From Shewanella mesophila (lineage in GTDB: Bacteria; Pseudomonadota; Gammaproteobacteria; Enterobacterales; Shewanellaceae): DNA of 64,000 nucleotides. Numbering within the stretch: position 1 is the stretch's first letter; each line of letters starts with the position of its first letter. Both the position numbers and the translations under genes were made by a program. The stretch is from assembly GCF_019457515.1 (NCBI RefSeq), contig NZ_CP080421.1, positions 3,100,001-3,164,000 of the forward strand, given 5' to 3'. Positions 28,589 through 39,064 of this stretch are shown one piece after another. The notes beneath the pieces are model-generated. The model was given only the letters and a program-made list of their open reading frames with translations. It ran no database searches and had not been told where the DNA came from.

Positions 28589-28924
28589 TTAAATAGGCTG
28601 ACCGTCAACCAACGCCATCCAACCTTTTATCGTGCGGTGACAAAACCAAAATAGCGCCAAGACAGCCAGCGTAATAGCTAACCATGTTTGAGACACGATA
28701 TAGGCTAATACGAGTAAAGAAAGCATGGTCACAATCGACCACCTTTGCCAACGAATGTGAGAATAAAGCAGTTCACTCATCTTGTGGCCTTTTTGGGCAC
28801 AATTGATCACTAATCCCAAAATCGGTGGCAACAAAAACAGTGGGAAAGCCAGCATCAAACCATAAAGCAGATGACCAAGACTATGATCATCAAGGGCAAT
28901 GCGCGAAGACGTTGTCGATATCAT
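28589..28924 (-). CDS. Small membrane protein, DUF4870-like
   Basis: 111 residues with two to three membrane helices: about 17-42 (LGHLLYGLMLAFPLFLLPPILGLVI), 62-80 and 82-97. The arrangement of an early HLLY helix followed by a short basic loop and a YSHIRWQRWS segment resembles small membrane proteins of the DUF4870 type; the match is by eye. Function unknown. Lies between pheA and hcr, with its own promoter space of 170 bp. Confidence 0.7.
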   Translation of the reverse strand: MISTTSSRIALDDHSLGHLLYGLMLAFPLFLLPPILGLVINCAQKGHKMSELLYSHIRWQRWSIVTMLSLLVLAYIVSQTWLAITLAVLALFWFCHRTIKGWMALVDGQPI

Positions 28925-29093
28925 AAGCTGGCCACTCCAAAGCTGACAAACTAGGTTTATAAAAATTTGGTTACTATAATAACCATACTTTGTCAGACCT
29001 ATTTGCGCAAATTTGTCACTCAGGAAAAGACGCTGTTATTCATCTAGCCGCACATCACCCTCCTTGTTTCTAGTTTTACGTTAACTCACAGAA

Positions 29094-30146
29094 TCAACTT
29101 AATGCGATGTTTACGTTAGACTTAATTTTGGTTGAACAAGCTAAAATGTATCCACTAGCAATATCTTCAGCAGTTAATGTCATCTGGCTACTCGACTCAG
29201 TTTCACCACTAACAACCTTACATTTACACGCCCCGCACACACCTGAACGGCATGCTGCGATAATGGGTAAGCCTTCGGCTTCGATACCTTCAAGCACGGT
29301 TTGCTCAGCGAACAGTGGCGTCTTAACATCGCCGATATGCAGCATAAATTGAGCTGACGCCGTAACCGAAGCTGGCTGTGAAACCGTCATAGGAGCATCA
29401 CCAAAGCTCTCTTGATGATAGCGAGTCATATCGAAGCCCGCTTGCTCAAGCATCGTTTTGACCGCTTGCATATAGGGGGCTGGGCCACAGACAAATATGG
29501 TTCGCTCTTTGTAATCGGCCACCGCAGATGCTAAAGAGACTAACGATATACGTCCCTGGTAGCTATCCATGTCGTTAATATCCCCCTCCTCTAGGCAATA
29601 ATTTAACGAGAAATGTTCATGGCGCTGCGCTAACTGCTGTAGCGATTGATGGAAAATCAGATCTTGTGGCGATTTAGCACTATGAAAAAACGCTATATTA
29701 CTGCCGATCTGTGTATCGGTCAGCCAGCGAGACATTGAGTACATAGGCGTTATGCCGCTACCCGCACTTAAAAAAAGATATTTATCCGCTTCGATATCGA
29801 CCAAGTTAAATACACCATCGGGTCCGCGAGCGGTAATACTGTGCCCAGGCTGCAGATGATCCACTAAATAATTGGATGCCACTCCGCCCTCGATCCGCTT
29901 TATGGTTACCACGATAGAGTAAGGACGAGAAGGTGATGAAGAGAGGGTGTAGCTACGTGCAACGGCATTACCATTAATGTTAAGCATCAAGGTGATAAAT
30001 TGCCCTGGCTTAAAGTGAAACTTGACACTCTTTTCGCCCTGAAACCGGAAACTGGTGACATCGTGAGTTTCTTGCCAACGCTCGACGCACGTTAAACGTA
30101 CCTCGCCACGCTGCCAAGTCTCAGAATGATATTGTTGGCTGTTCAT
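29094..30146 (-). CDS. hcr: NADH oxidoreductase Hcr
   Basis: 350-residue electron donor of the hybrid cluster protein. FAD domain with ARSYTLSSSP (about 65-74); NAD(P) domain with YLFLSAGSGITPMYSM and FVCGPAPYMQAV; C-terminal plant-type [2Fe-2S] ferredoxin domain with CRSGVCGACKC and a distal Cys near 335. It carries NADH electrons to Hcp, the next gene upstream in the operon. A hairpin lies in the 61-bp spacer between them. Confidence 0.95.
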   Translation of the reverse strand: MNSQQYHSETWQRGEVRLTCVERWQETHDVTSFRFQGEKSVKFHFKPGQFITLMLNINGNAVARSYTLSSSPSRPYSIVVTIKRIEGGVASNYLVDHLQPGHSITARGPDGVFNLVDIEADKYLFLSAGSGITPMYSMSRWLTDTQIGSNIAFFHSAKSPQDLIFHQSLQQLAQRHEHFSLNYCLEEGDINDMDSYQGRISLVSLASAVADYKERTIFVCGPAPYMQAVKTMLEQAGFDMTRYHQESFGDAPMTVSQPASVTASAQFMLHIGDVKTPLFAEQTVLEGIEAEGLPIIAACRSGVCGACKCKVVSGETESSSQMTLTAEDIASGYILACSTKIKSNVNIALS

Positions 30147-30171
30147 AGAGATATTTACCCAGACAGAAGAG

Positions 30172-30199
30172 AATGCCTATGGCCTTATCCATAGGCATT
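30172..30199 (-). repeat. hcp-hcr intercistronic hairpin
   Basis: Perfect 11-bp arms AATGCCTATGG / CCATAGGCATT with a 6-base loop. No T-run follows on the minus strand, so it probably protects or processes the hcp message rather than ending it. Confidence 0.65.
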
Positions 30200-30207
30200 A
30201 AAACGAG

Positions 30208-31872
30208 TTAAGCGACGCTTAGTATGTCCTTGAGATCGGCTTCGACAGTCGTTGTGGTACGTAGACCAAACTTGTCTTCTAAAATCTTAGCCAGATTTTC
30301 TGTCAAAAATGCAGGCGCTGTCGGGCCAGTGCGGATGTTTTTTACACCCAGCGATAGTAGAGTCAACAAGATCACAATCGCCTTTTGCTCAAACCATGAT
30401 AGAACCAAGCTCAGTGGCAGTTCGTTGATCTCACACTCGAACACCTCAGACAGTGCAATGGCTAGCTGAATCGCCGAGTAAGCATCGTTACATTGACCGA
30501 TATCCAATAGACGTGGAATACCGTTAATATCACCGAATGCAAGCTTGTTAAACTTGTACTTACCACAGCCTAACGTCATGATAATTGAGTCTTTTGGTGC
30601 CGCTGTTGCGATATCGGTAAAGTAACTACGCTCAGACTTATCACCGTCACAACCACCCACAAGGAAGAAATGTTTAATCGATCCATTCTTCACATTTTCA
30701 ACCACGGCAGGCGCAGCAGCCATTAACGCATTTCGAGCAAAACCTATGGTGATAAGATGGGGGATCTCATCATAGATAAAGCCTTCTAGCGATAGTGCTT
30801 TATCGATCACCGCAGAAAAATCGTCGCCAACAATATGAGTTACACCAGGCCAGCCAACAATGCTGCGGGTGTATATACGGTCAGAGTAATCGCCTACATT
30901 TGGATCGATAATGCAGTTAGAGGTCATCACTACCGCACCAGGGAAGTTAGCGAACTCTTTCTGCTGATTCTGCCACGCACTGCCGTAGTTACCGACGAGG
31001 TGTGGATACTTTTTAAAGGCGGGGTAAGCCAGCGCTGGTAGCATCTCACCATGGGTAAAGACATTGATGCCCTTGCCTTGTGTCTGCTCTAAAATCAGCT
31101 CTAAGTCTTTCATATCATGGCCGGAGACCAAAATAGCTTTGCCTTTCACTGCAACCGTGTTGACTTGTGTCGGCTCAGGGTGACCAAACGACGCTGTTTC
31201 ACCGGTATCTAACATCGCCATCACGCGATAGTTCAGCTGACCAATCTCCATTGCGGTGGCAAACAGCTTGTCAGCATCTTCTGAATCTGAGCCAAGGAAA
31301 GCCATTATTTCATGGAAGTTAGCCGCGACATCGCTATCCGTTTGCTCTAGAACACGTGCATGCTCCATATAGGCAGCTGCGCCTTTTAGGCCATAAAGAC
31401 AAAGTAGACGCAGACCCATAATATCTTCATGAACACTCTCTTTACCACGGTTGGGCGCAGCTTGAGCGGCTTGAGCAAGCATTTCAGGCTTAGATGTCGC
31501 CAATATTAATGATGCAGCAGGAATAAGCGTATCGACAGCTTTGCCAGCTTCCGCGCATGCCGTTTCATAGGCAGCCTTTAGACGGTTACGATAACGTTCC
31601 GCCTGATTGACGTAATCGATTAATCGCTCATCATCAAAGTTGACGTTTGTCAGTGTGGCGAAAAAGGCTTTAGGGACAAAGGTGTCAATTTCACTATCAA
31701 TAATATCAAACTCTCTTGCCTTAACCGCATAGGCTGAAACGCCCTGAAGCAAGTAGATCAAGAGATCTTGCAGATCTGAGGTATCAGACAACTTACCGCA
31801 CATACCTTGAGAATAACTACAGCCATTACCCGCTGGGGTTCTAATCGTTTGCTCACACTGAATACAAAACAT
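30208..31872 (-). CDS. hcp: Hydroxylamine reductase / hybrid cluster protein
   Basis: 554-residue cytoplasmic iron-sulfur protein that handles NO and hydroxylamine under anaerobic nitrosative stress. The N-terminal [27 protein letters not shown] has the Cx2C-x11-C-x6-C spacing of the facultative-anaerobe class; [52 protein letters not shown] and LGCGKYKFN bear the hybrid cluster ligands. Operon with hcr. RBS AGGAG. A symmetric NsrR-like sequence lies just upstream. Confidence 0.96.
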   Translation of the reverse strand: MFCIQCEQTIRTPAGNGCSYSQGMCGKLSDTSDLQDLLIYLLQGVSAYAVKAREFDIIDSEIDTFVPKAFFATLTNVNFDDERLIDYVNQAERYRNRLKAAYETACAEAGKAVDTLIPAASLILATSKPEMLAQAAQAAPNRGKESVHEDIMGLRLLCLYGLKGAAAYMEHARVLEQTDSDVAANFHEIMAFLGSDSEDADKLFATAMEIGQLNYRVMAMLDTGETASFGHPEPTQVNTVAVKGKAILVSGHDMKDLELILEQTQGKGINVFTHGEMLPALAYPAFKKYPHLVGNYGSAWQNQQKEFANFPGAVVMTSNCIIDPNVGDYSDRIYTRSIVGWPGVTHIVGDDFSAVIDKALSLEGFIYDEIPHLITIGFARNALMAAAPAVVENVKNGSIKHFFLVGGCDGDKSERSYFTDIATAAPKDSIIMTLGCGKYKFNKLAFGDINGIPRLLDIGQCNDAYSAIQLAIALSEVFECEINELPLSLVLSWFEQKAIVILLTLLSLGVKNIRTGPTAPAFLTENLAKILEDKFGLRTTTTVEADLKDILSVA

Positions 31873-31892
31873 TACAACTACTCCTATTTTTA

Positions 31893-31915
31893 ATCATGCT
31901 TTTATTTTGCATGTT
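31893..31915. promoter_or_regulatory. Possible NsrR-type operator for hcp-hcr
   Basis: Inverted CATGC / GCATG arms around an AT core about 25 bases before hcp. Spacing resembles the NO-sensing NsrR motif (ATGCAT-type half sites), but the inner bases differ, so this is tentative. The surrounding 290-bp gap before tyrA holds no credible gene. Confidence 0.4.
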
Positions 31916-32083
31916 TTATTGGAGTCTACTGCGACTTTGCCATCAGCTAAAGCGATTTATCGGAGCAATGTGGCAAACTATGAGGCAGATCAAATTAGAA
32001 TAAGTGCAACTAATGTGGGATTTTTTGAGCTTAAGAACAACGAACATATGAGATTGATGGACGATAACCTATTTCTAATCCAC

Positions 32084-32126
32084 AAAAAAACTGAGCCAGA
32101 TAGCGTTAATCTCGGCTCAGGTTTTA
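32084..32126 (-). terminator. aroF-tyrA terminator
   Basis: Minus-strand stem CTGAGCC / GGCTCAG with 16-base loop, then T-run, about 45 bases after tyrA. Confidence 0.82.
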
Positions 32127-32166
32127 CGTTAGAATGAGGGCTAAACAATCCGTTTTCAGGCAGCAA

Positions 32167-33321
32167 CTAGCCCGCTTTCATGTCATTGACCGATTGCAAC
32201 ATAGCCCGACTCTCTCGTTGAAATTGTGGTGCAAAATCACCAAACCAGTTAGCCACCTCTTCAAACTGGTCGATAAACCCTTGGCGATCACCCGACTTCA
32301 ACAACTCGAGTGCTTGAGTGTAGTTTTCCAAATAGTCACCAATGGCCGTCAAACTTTCACGCTGGGCATAGATAATATCGGCGTAAAGTTCGGGACTCTG
32401 GGCAAAAAGACGTCCCACCATCGCCAGTTCTAACCGATAAATTGGCGAGCTAAACTGCAATAGGTTATCGATATCAGCCGCTTCACGATAAAGGTTTAAT
32501 CCATAGACAAATGATGAAAAGTGACGCATCGCCTGAACTAACTGCATCGCCTTGTCATGTTTCTGCGCATCAGCCTCAACCAGTCGAGCACCCCAAATCT
32601 TGATCTGCTCCATCAGCCATTCATACTGGTCCTGACCACGACCATGGCACACCACAACCACCTGCTTCGCTAGACTGCCGACATCAGGGCCAAACATGGG
32701 GTGAAGCCCGACCACTGGACCTCTGTGCGCCGATAGCATTGCATCAAGCGGCTTGGCTTTTATCGAAGTTAAGTCCGCTAAGATGCAGGACTCAGGCAAT
32801 TGCCCTAGTTTGCTTGCAATCAGCTCACAAGTGATACTGATTGGCACTGTCACAATCACTAAACCAGCACCATTAAAAATGGATTCAGCGCGCTGCCAAT
32901 CATCTTTGTCTAACGACTGAACCTGATAGCCAGATAGTCGTAACATCTGGCTGAACAGTCCACCGAGCTTACCTTCACCACCAACAATCACCACATGACC
33001 AAGATCGGTTTTAACCTGCTTAAAGCCCACATCTTTCTCATTAAGGTAAGATTCACGCATTAAGCGGCGCAAAATATCTTCAATAAGCTGAGGAGAGACA
33101 TTCATACTCGCCGCTTCTTCCCGGCGCTTGGCAAGCATGGATGCTTCACGCTCTGGTGCATAAATCGGCACACCAGCGGCATGCTTTACGGCACCGACCT
33201 GACCGACTAGATCGAGGCGTTTACGCAGTAGATGCAGCAATTGTTGATCGACATTATCGATATGTCCGCGAAGCTTTTCTAACTCTTCGGTGGTTTTCTC
33301 GTTCATTTGTGGTTTATCCAT
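32167..33321 (-). CDS. tyrA: Chorismate mutase / prephenate dehydrogenase (T-protein)
   Basis: 384-residue fusion for tyrosine synthesis. Chorismate mutase 10-100 ([38 protein letters not shown]); prephenate dehydrogenase from about 108 with NAD loop [18 protein letters not shown] and [10 protein letters not shown] (catalytic His). ATG 33321 overlaps the last base of the aroF stop (TGATG), a coupled start; the preceding TTG is not needed. Same order as the E. coli aroF-tyrA operon. Confidence 0.97.
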   Translation of the reverse strand: MDKPQMNEKTTEELEKLRGHIDNVDQQLLHLLRKRLDLVGQVGAVKHAAGVPIYAPEREASMLAKRREEAASMNVSPQLIEDILRRLMRESYLNEKDVGFKQVKTDLGHVVIVGGEGKLGGLFSQMLRLSGYQVQSLDKDDWQRAESIFNGAGLVIVTVPISITCELIASKLGQLPESCILADLTSIKAKPLDAMLSAHRGPVVGLHPMFGPDVGSLAKQVVVVCHGRGQDQYEWLMEQIKIWGARLVEADAQKHDKAMQLVQAMRHFSSFVYGLNLYREAADIDNLLQFSSPIYRLELAMVGRLFAQSPELYADIIYAQRESLTAIGDYLENYTQALELLKSGDRQGFIDQFEEVANWFGDFAPQFQRESRAMLQSVNDMKAG

Positions 33322-34412
33322 CAAGCATTTACAGCCTTGAGCATATCAAACCTTGTCGGTAAAACCGAAGCTAATTGTGCCGCACCTTGACGCAGTAATT
33401 GCTCGGTCGTCTGCCAATTAATACAAGCATCCGTAACCGATACACCATAAGCTAACTCGCTCAGAGGCTTATCACTACTTTGATTGCCTTCATTAAGGTG
33501 GCTTTCAAGCATGACGCCGATGATCGATTGATTACCATTTTCTATCTGATTGAAGACATCTTGGCATACCGCAGGCTGCCTGTTGTGATCTTTAGATGAA
33601 TTGCCATGGCTGCAGTCAACAATTAGACGAGCATTAAGCTTGGCGTCATGCAGTTGAGTTTCACACTCTGCGACACTGGCTGCATCATAATTTGGCGTCT
33701 TTCCACCGCGTAAAATTACATGCCCATCTGGATTACCGGCCGTTTGCAACAATGCCACCTGCCCTTGCTGATTAATCCCCATAAATCGATGACTACTGGC
33801 AGCCGATTGAAGCGCATTAATCGCAACCCCCAGTTTGCCATCTGTACCATTCTTAAAACCAACTGGCATAGACAAGCCTGATGCCATCTCTCTATGAGTC
33901 TGGGATTCTGTGGTACGAGCACCAATCGCCGACCAAGTGATTAATTCAGACAGGTACTGCGGACTAATAGGATCGAGTGCTTCGGTTGCGACAGGGAGTC
34001 CAAGCTCTGCAAGCCAAATCATTAGTTCACGGGCCATACGAAGTCCTTTTTCGACATCGAATGATTCATCCATATCGGGATCGTTTATCATTCCCTTCCA
34101 GCCAACCGTTGTCCGCGGCTTCTCGAAGTAAACGCGCATCAGAATGTAAAACTCATCTTGTAACTCATCATGGAGTGTTTTTAATTTGAGTGCGTATTCC
34201 TTGGCTGACTTGATGTCATGAATCGAACATGGACCGCTGACGACCAACACTCGATTATCTCGCTTATGAACAATATCCGAGACTGTCTTTCTCGCATTAA
34301 GCACATATTGATAAGCAGCGTTGGACAAAGGTAGCTGTTGCTTTAACTCTTCGGGAGTCACCAATACTTGTTCAGAACTAATATGGACATTATTAATTGT
34401 GTCTTGCTGCAT
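33321..34412 (-). CDS. aroF: DAHP synthase, tyrosine-type (AroF)
   Basis: 363-residue class I-alpha enzyme condensing PEP and erythrose 4-phosphate, first step of the shikimate pathway. [55 protein letters not shown] and VDCSHGNS hold the substrate and metal residues. The N-terminus [12 protein letters not shown] mirrors E. coli AroF (MQKDALNNVHIT), supporting ATG 34412 rather than the upstream TTG. Tyr inhibition is expected from that and from linkage to tyrA. I did not find a convincing TyrR box. Confidence 0.95.
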   Translation of the reverse strand: MQQDTINNVHISSEQVLVTPEELKQQLPLSNAAYQYVLNARKTVSDIVHKRDNRVLVVSGPCSIHDIKSAKEYALKLKTLHDELQDEFYILMRVYFEKPRTTVGWKGMINDPDMDESFDVEKGLRMARELMIWLAELGLPVATEALDPISPQYLSELITWSAIGARTTESQTHREMASGLSMPVGFKNGTDGKLGVAINALQSAASSHRFMGINQQGQVALLQTAGNPDGHVILRGGKTPNYDAASVAECETQLHDAKLNARLIVDCSHGNSSKDHNRQPAVCQDVFNQIENGNQSIIGVMLESHLNEGNQSSDKPLSELAYGVSVTDACINWQTTEQLLRQGAAQLASVLPTRFDMLKAVNA

Positions 34413-34643
34413 ACCTGTCACCAACCTAATCTCTGTTATTTACTCACGACTACATTTAAATATAAATATTGCAATATCTGACGACACTATTTGCAACACC
34501 GTAATAGTACACCATTACATTTTGAGGTAACTATGCCTGTGGATTGAGATCAGATCAAGCGGAAATCGCTATCAATAGTAAAATTCAACTTTAGTGACTG
34601 GATTGGGGACTTGGAAAATTGTCAATTCACTAGTTCTAAATAA
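34413..34643. promoter_or_regulatory. aroF upstream region
   Basis: 230 bp of AT-rich sequence before the MITE. It should contain the aroF promoter. No clear operator or gene. Confidence 0.4.
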
Positions 34644-35103
34644 TACCAATCAATATAAGAAAGTGATCTACTCAGCGTGTTTGTTGGCAACTAATTCAAG
34701 GCGAATAGGCAATAGAATGGTTGTTCCCTTGTGAGTCTATTCAACGCAAGAGTAGACAGGTGAAAAACGCTAAAAGGCGAGCTTTGGCGCATCAGGTACA
34801 GTGTTAACGAGCTTAAATCTAGTTCGACTATGTTCCTCACTCGTTGCAATCAATAGGGTCTTGCGTGTTCCTGACATACTCAAAACATTTCCTCCATCTC
34901 TGGATGGTCAGATCTTGTGAATGCCCTTAATGGAAGACTACATCGATATAGGAGATAGGGCGAAGCACAACTAAAAGAGATTTAAAAGGTAGGGTAACAC
35001 GTAGAGCGGTTACCGAGGATGCTAGAGCCGAGGAGCAACTATGGGCCTTGCCTCATAAGCGCTAAATTCTCACTGAGCTATCACATCTTTATACTGATTG
35101 GTA
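34644..35103. mobile_element. MITE-like element, long copy (460 bp)
   Basis: Same terminal inverted repeats as the element at 1844-2104 (TACCAATCAATATAAGA left; inverse of TACCAATCAGTATAAAGA right) and flanked by TAA on both sides. Both arms align with the short copy in the same orientation: the left to about 34768, the right from about 34968. The ~200 bp between them are absent from the short copy. No transposase frame. Confidence 0.85.
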
Positions 35104-35181
35104 TAAAACTCCTGCAGTGGCCATGACTTTCAAACAGATAAATAGATTTGATCACCAACATTTATGCATGCCCTAAAACAC

Positions 35182-35208
35182 AAAAACCCGCCATAAGGCG
35201 GGTATTTG
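35182..35208 (-). terminator. rpsP-rplS operon terminator
   Basis: Minus-strand stem ACCCGCC / GGCGGGT with four-base loop and T-rich tail, about 40 bases after rplS. Confidence 0.85.
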
Positions 35209-35245
35209 TGCGAACACTGCATCTTGTTTTACTTGAAGCGATTTC

Positions 35246-35596
35246 TTACTTAGAAAGCTTCTCACGGATACGTGCAGACTTACCTGAACGATCACGTAGG
35301 TAGTAAAGCTTAGCACGACGTACACGGCCGCGACGCTTAACTTCGATGCTAGAGATGATTGGGCTGTGAGTTTGGAACGCACGCTCAACACCTTCACCAT
35401 TAGAGATCTTACGAACTGTGAATGCTGAATGCAAACCACGGTTACGCTTTGCGATTACAACGCCTTCGAAAGCCTGTAGACGCTCTTTACCGCCTTCAAC
35501 AACACGTACTTTAACAACTACTGTGTCACCTGCACCAAACTGTGGTACGTCTTGCTTCATTTGCTCATCGTTGAGCATTTTAATGATGTTATTCAT
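35246..35596 (-). CDS. rplS: 50S ribosomal protein L19
   Basis: 116-residue protein at the subunit interface. [26 protein letters not shown] and [23 protein letters not shown] are diagnostic; length equals the family. Last gene of rpsP-rimM-trmD-rplS, 35 bases after trmD. Confidence 0.98.
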   Translation of the reverse strand: MNNIIKMLNDEQMKQDVPQFGAGDTVVVKVRVVEGGKERLQAFEGVVIAKRNRGLHSAFTVRKISNGEGVERAFQTHSPIISSIEVKRRGRVRRAKLYYLRDRSGKSARIREKLSK

Positions 35597-35631
35597 GAAT
35601 AAACTCCATACTAGATATAACTGACCATTTG

Positions 35632-36378
35632 TTACTCACCTTTTTGGGTGGCATCGACAAATTCGGCTAATAGCTTAGTTTGTTCGTCAGTCAGAGCTAG
35701 ATTTTCAAATAATTCTGGTCGTCGTAACAAAGTTCTTCCGAGACTCTGTTGCAGACGCCAGCGTCTAATATGTTCGTGGTTACCACTTAACAACACTGCC
35801 GGTACATCGATACCATCAAGGCTTTCAGGTCGAGTATAGTGGGGACAATCCAGTAAACCATCAGAGAAGGAATCCTGCTCTGCTGATGCTTGCTTTCCAA
35901 GAACCCCTGGCACCAAGCGTGATACTGAATCAATCAGAGTCATCGCTGGCAATTCACCGCCCGAAAGCACGTAATCGCCAATTGACCACTCTTCATCCAC
36001 TTCCGTTTGAATAATGCGCTCATCGATACCTTCGTAACGACCACACACCAATATCAAACTCTCTGATTTAGCTAACTCTTCGACGCCTTGCTGAGTCAGC
36101 TTGCGACCTTGAGGAGAAAGATAAATCACCTTCGCCTTCTTTCCAGCAGCCGCTTTGGCTGCGTGGATGGCATCACGTAGAGGTTGCACCATCATCAACA
36201 TTCCAGGTCCGCCACCATAAGGCCGGTCGTCCACTGTGCGATGTTTATCATGGGTGAAATCACGAGGATTCCACGTTTGCAACTCCAGCAAGCCGTTGCT
36301 AACGGCCCGACCCGTTACACCAAAGTCTGTTACGGCACGAAACATCTCTGGAAACAGGGTTACTACCCCTAACCACAT
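35632..36378 (-). CDS. trmD: tRNA (guanine-N1)-methyltransferase
   Basis: 248-residue SPOUT enzyme that makes m1G37 in tRNAs reading CNN codons, preventing +1 slips. [13 protein letters not shown] start, [12 protein letters not shown] and the knot region [26 protein letters not shown] are present. Third gene of the rpsP operon, 15 bases after rimM. Confidence 0.98.
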   Translation of the reverse strand: MWLGVVTLFPEMFRAVTDFGVTGRAVSNGLLELQTWNPRDFTHDKHRTVDDRPYGGGPGMLMMVQPLRDAIHAAKAAAGKKAKVIYLSPQGRKLTQQGVEELAKSESLILVCGRYEGIDERIIQTEVDEEWSIGDYVLSGGELPAMTLIDSVSRLVPGVLGKQASAEQDSFSDGLLDCPHYTRPESLDGIDVPAVLLSGNHEHIRRWRLQQSLGRTLLRRPELFENLALTDEQTKLLAEFVDATQKGE

Positions 36379-36393
36379 CTGTTGTCCCTCGAC

Positions 36394-36924
36394 TTAGAAG
36401 TCCGGATCCCAATCCACTAAAATTTGTTTGTCCGATAGGTTCACCTCAATGATGAACTGCTCGGTAACAAAAGGAATCATACGTTCCGTTTTGCCAAAGC
36501 CATCTTTCGCGTTAGCTTTTACAAGGAGTACGTCGTTCGATCCTGTTTCCACGATCTGTTCGACTTTTCCCATGTCATAGCCTTTGGTATTCACTACTTT
36601 ACAGCCGATCAAATCACGCCAGTAGAACTCGTCTTCAGGCAACTCTTTCATCAACTCCGCAGGAATGGCAATCTCACAATTAGTGAGCATTTGCGCTTGG
36701 TCTCGAGTGGTTATGCCTTCGAGTACAGCGATTAACGCCTTACCCTGAAAACGCCACTGGTCAACCTTAACTTCGCGCCACTCACCTTGCTCTTTGATCA
36801 ACCAAGGTGAATAGTCAAAAATATCTTCGGCAGAATCGGTATAGCTAGTGATCTTCAACCAACCTTTAATACCGTGACATGAGCCTAATTTGCCCAGTAC
36901 GATAGGGTCTTGGTGACTACTCAT
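36394..36924 (-). CDS. rimM: Ribosome maturation factor RimM
   Basis: 176-residue 30S assembly factor for the 3' head domain. N-terminal RimM barrel ([20 protein letters not shown]) and C-terminal PRC-barrel ([24 protein letters not shown]) are visible. Between rpsP and trmD as in most proteobacteria. Confidence 0.97.
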   Translation of the reverse strand: MSSHQDPIVLGKLGSCHGIKGWLKITSYTDSAEDIFDYSPWLIKEQGEWREVKVDQWRFQGKALIAVLEGITTRDQAQMLTNCEIAIPAELMKELPEDEFYWRDLIGCKVVNTKGYDMGKVEQIVETGSNDVLLVKANAKDGFGKTERMIPFVTEQFIIEVNLSDKQILVDWDPDF

Positions 36925-36944
36925 TAATCTATACCTTAACGCTA

Positions 36945-37196
36945 TTAAGCAGCAGCTTTACGAGCGTCTTTGATCAATTTTGCTACACGGTCTGTAGTAG
37001 CTGCACCGTTAGAAACCCAGTGCTCAACACGATCAAGGTCTAAACGTAGAGCTTCTTCTTGGCCACGAGCCAATGGATTGAAGAAACCAACACGTTCGAT
37101 GAAACGACCGTCACGAGCATTGCGACTATCAGCAACAACGATGTTATAAAATGGACGCTTTTTTGCGCCGCCACGAGCTAAACGAATGGTAACCAT
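36945..37196 (-). CDS. rpsP: 30S ribosomal protein S16
   Basis: 83-residue small-subunit protein: [23 protein letters not shown] and [12 protein letters not shown]. First gene of the operon. RBS AGAGGA lies upstream; 200 bp separate it from the ffh terminator and should contain the promoter. Confidence 0.98.
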   Translation of the reverse strand: MVTIRLARGGAKKRPFYNIVVADSRNARDGRFIERVGFFNPLARGQEEALRLDLDRVEHWVSNGAATTDRVAKLIKDARKAAA

Positions 37197-37338
37197 GCGT
37201 CTTTTATCCTCTAATGATTTGCCTTAATAAGGCAAAAATAAAAACTGGAACCCCGTGTTCGCGAAGAGTCCCAGATAGAAAGCCGCACGATTCTACCTGA
37301 ATCGGCGACGAATGCAACGTTTTTCACACTAAAATAGA

Positions 37339-37373
37339 AAGCCCACGAAGAGTGTGAATCCCTTCATGGGCTT
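37339..37373 (-). terminator. ffh terminator
   Basis: Minus-strand AAGCCCATGAAG pairs with CTTCGTGGGCTT; the tail is TCTATTTT. Confidence 0.75.
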
Positions 37374-37399
37374 AACTAAATCTTTAAAAATCAATCTAT

Positions 37400-38773
37400 T
37401 TATCGGCCAGGCATCTTCATGCCTGGGGGCAACATGCCACTCATGCCGCGCATCATTTTTTTCATGCCGCCTTTAGCCGACATCTTCTTCATCATTTTTT
37501 GCATCTGAGTAAACTGTTTCAATAGACGGTTCACATCTTGAATCTGGGTACCAGATCCCATTGCAATACGGCGTTTACGCGAACCTTTGATGATATCAGG
37601 ACGTTTACGCTCGGCGGCCGTCATGGAGTTAATGATCGCCTCCATTTGCCCCGTCATCTTACCATCTTGCACTTGAGCGAGCGCTTCTGGTGGAAGTTGA
37701 CCGACACCAGGCAGTTTTTCCAGCATGTTCATCATGCCGCCCATATTTTTCATCTGCTGCAGCTGTTCACGGAAATCTTCAAGATCAAAGCTACCGCCTT
37801 GCTTCACTTTAGAAGCAAGCTTCATCGCCTTTTCTTTATCGACACCACGCTCAACTTCTTCGATAAGCGATAGCACATCGCCCATGCCCAAGATGCGAGA
37901 GGCTACGCGATCGGGATGGAACGGCTCTAAAGCGTCGGTCTTCTCACCGACACCCAAAAACTTAATCGGCTTCCCCGTGATATGGCGAATGGATAATGCC
38001 GCACCACCGCGTGCATCACCATCGACTTTGGTAAGAATCACACCCGTTAAAGGTAGTGTTTCGTTAAACGCTTTAGCCGTATTGGCCGCATCTTGACCTG
38101 TCATGGCATCAACCACGAACAAGGTTTCGATTGGTTTAACCGCGGCATGAAGATCTTTGATCTCATCCATCATGCTTTCATCAACGTGCAATCGACCTGC
38201 AGTATCGACAATAACAACGTCGATAAACTTCAGCTTTGCATGCGCCATAGCCGCATTAACAATATCGATTGGCTTTTGGCTGACATCTGATGGGAAGAAC
38301 TCAACCTCAACTTCAGCTGCCAAGGTTTCCAACTGTTTTATTGCCGCTGGGCGATATACGTCAGCACTGACCACGAGAACAGATTTCTTTTCGCGCTCTC
38401 GAAGAAACTTAGACAGTTTCGCCACACTGGTAGTTTTACCGGCACCTTGAAGACCAGCCATCATGATAACCGCAGGCGGCTGGGTCGATAGATTTAGCGC
38501 TTCGTTGGCTTCGCCCATGGCGTTTTCCAACTCGCTTTGTACTATCTTAATAAATGCTTGGCCTGGGCTAAGGCTTTTCGAGACCTCTTGGCCAACAGCA
38601 CGTTCTTTAACGCTGTTTACAAAAGCACGCACAACAGGCAAAGCGACATCGGCTTCAAGCAACGCCATACGCACTTCGCGTAACGTTTCTTTTATATTAT
38701 CTTCAGTTAAGCGACCACGACCACTGATGTTCTTCAGGGTACGTGATAATCTGTCCGTTAGGTTCTCAAACAT
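37400..38773 (-). CDS. ffh: Signal recognition particle protein Ffh
   Basis: 457-residue SRP54 GTPase that targets inner-membrane proteins with 4.5S RNA and FtsY. N domain, then GTPase motifs GLQGAGKTTSVAKL, DTAGRLHVDE and TKVDGDARGGAAL; methionine-rich M domain from about 300 to the end (MKKMMRGMSGMLPPGMKMPGR). Upstream of rpsP and divergent from ypjD, as in E. coli. Confidence 0.98.
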   Translation of the reverse strand: MFENLTDRLSRTLKNISGRGRLTEDNIKETLREVRMALLEADVALPVVRAFVNSVKERAVGQEVSKSLSPGQAFIKIVQSELENAMGEANEALNLSTQPPAVIMMAGLQGAGKTTSVAKLSKFLREREKKSVLVVSADVYRPAAIKQLETLAAEVEVEFFPSDVSQKPIDIVNAAMAHAKLKFIDVVIVDTAGRLHVDESMMDEIKDLHAAVKPIETLFVVDAMTGQDAANTAKAFNETLPLTGVILTKVDGDARGGAALSIRHITGKPIKFLGVGEKTDALEPFHPDRVASRILGMGDVLSLIEEVERGVDKEKAMKLASKVKQGGSFDLEDFREQLQQMKNMGGMMNMLEKLPGVGQLPPEALAQVQDGKMTGQMEAIINSMTAAERKRPDIIKGSRKRRIAMGSGTQIQDVNRLLKQFTQMQKMMKKMSAKGGMKKMMRGMSGMLPPGMKMPGR

Positions 38774-39064
38774 TATCGCGTTCTTTACCGTTTAGAATTT
38801 ACATGATTGGGCAGTATTATAACGATGCATAGATATTATGCTACCGCACTAAGCAAGTTATCGAACTCGATGAGATGCATTAATCTTTTAAAAATTTGCA
38901 AAACTTAGGACTAACGCTCAGAAAGTGCTAATTTTTGTGTGTAAAGCCCCTGCCCATTTATGCATCGCTCGTGTTATTCTAATGACATTAGTTAAGCAAG
39001 ATACAACCAGCTCAGAAGGGTTGCGATTGCAAAGAAAGCGAACATAACGATAGGTTAATTTTCG

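Noticed and set aside
31907..32137. 76-codon open frame upstream of hcp
   Set aside because: It overlaps the likely hcp operator and runs into the tyrA terminator; no ribosome binding site.
34443..34560. TyrR box upstream of aroF
   Set aside because: Only partial TGTA half sites with wrong spacing were found.
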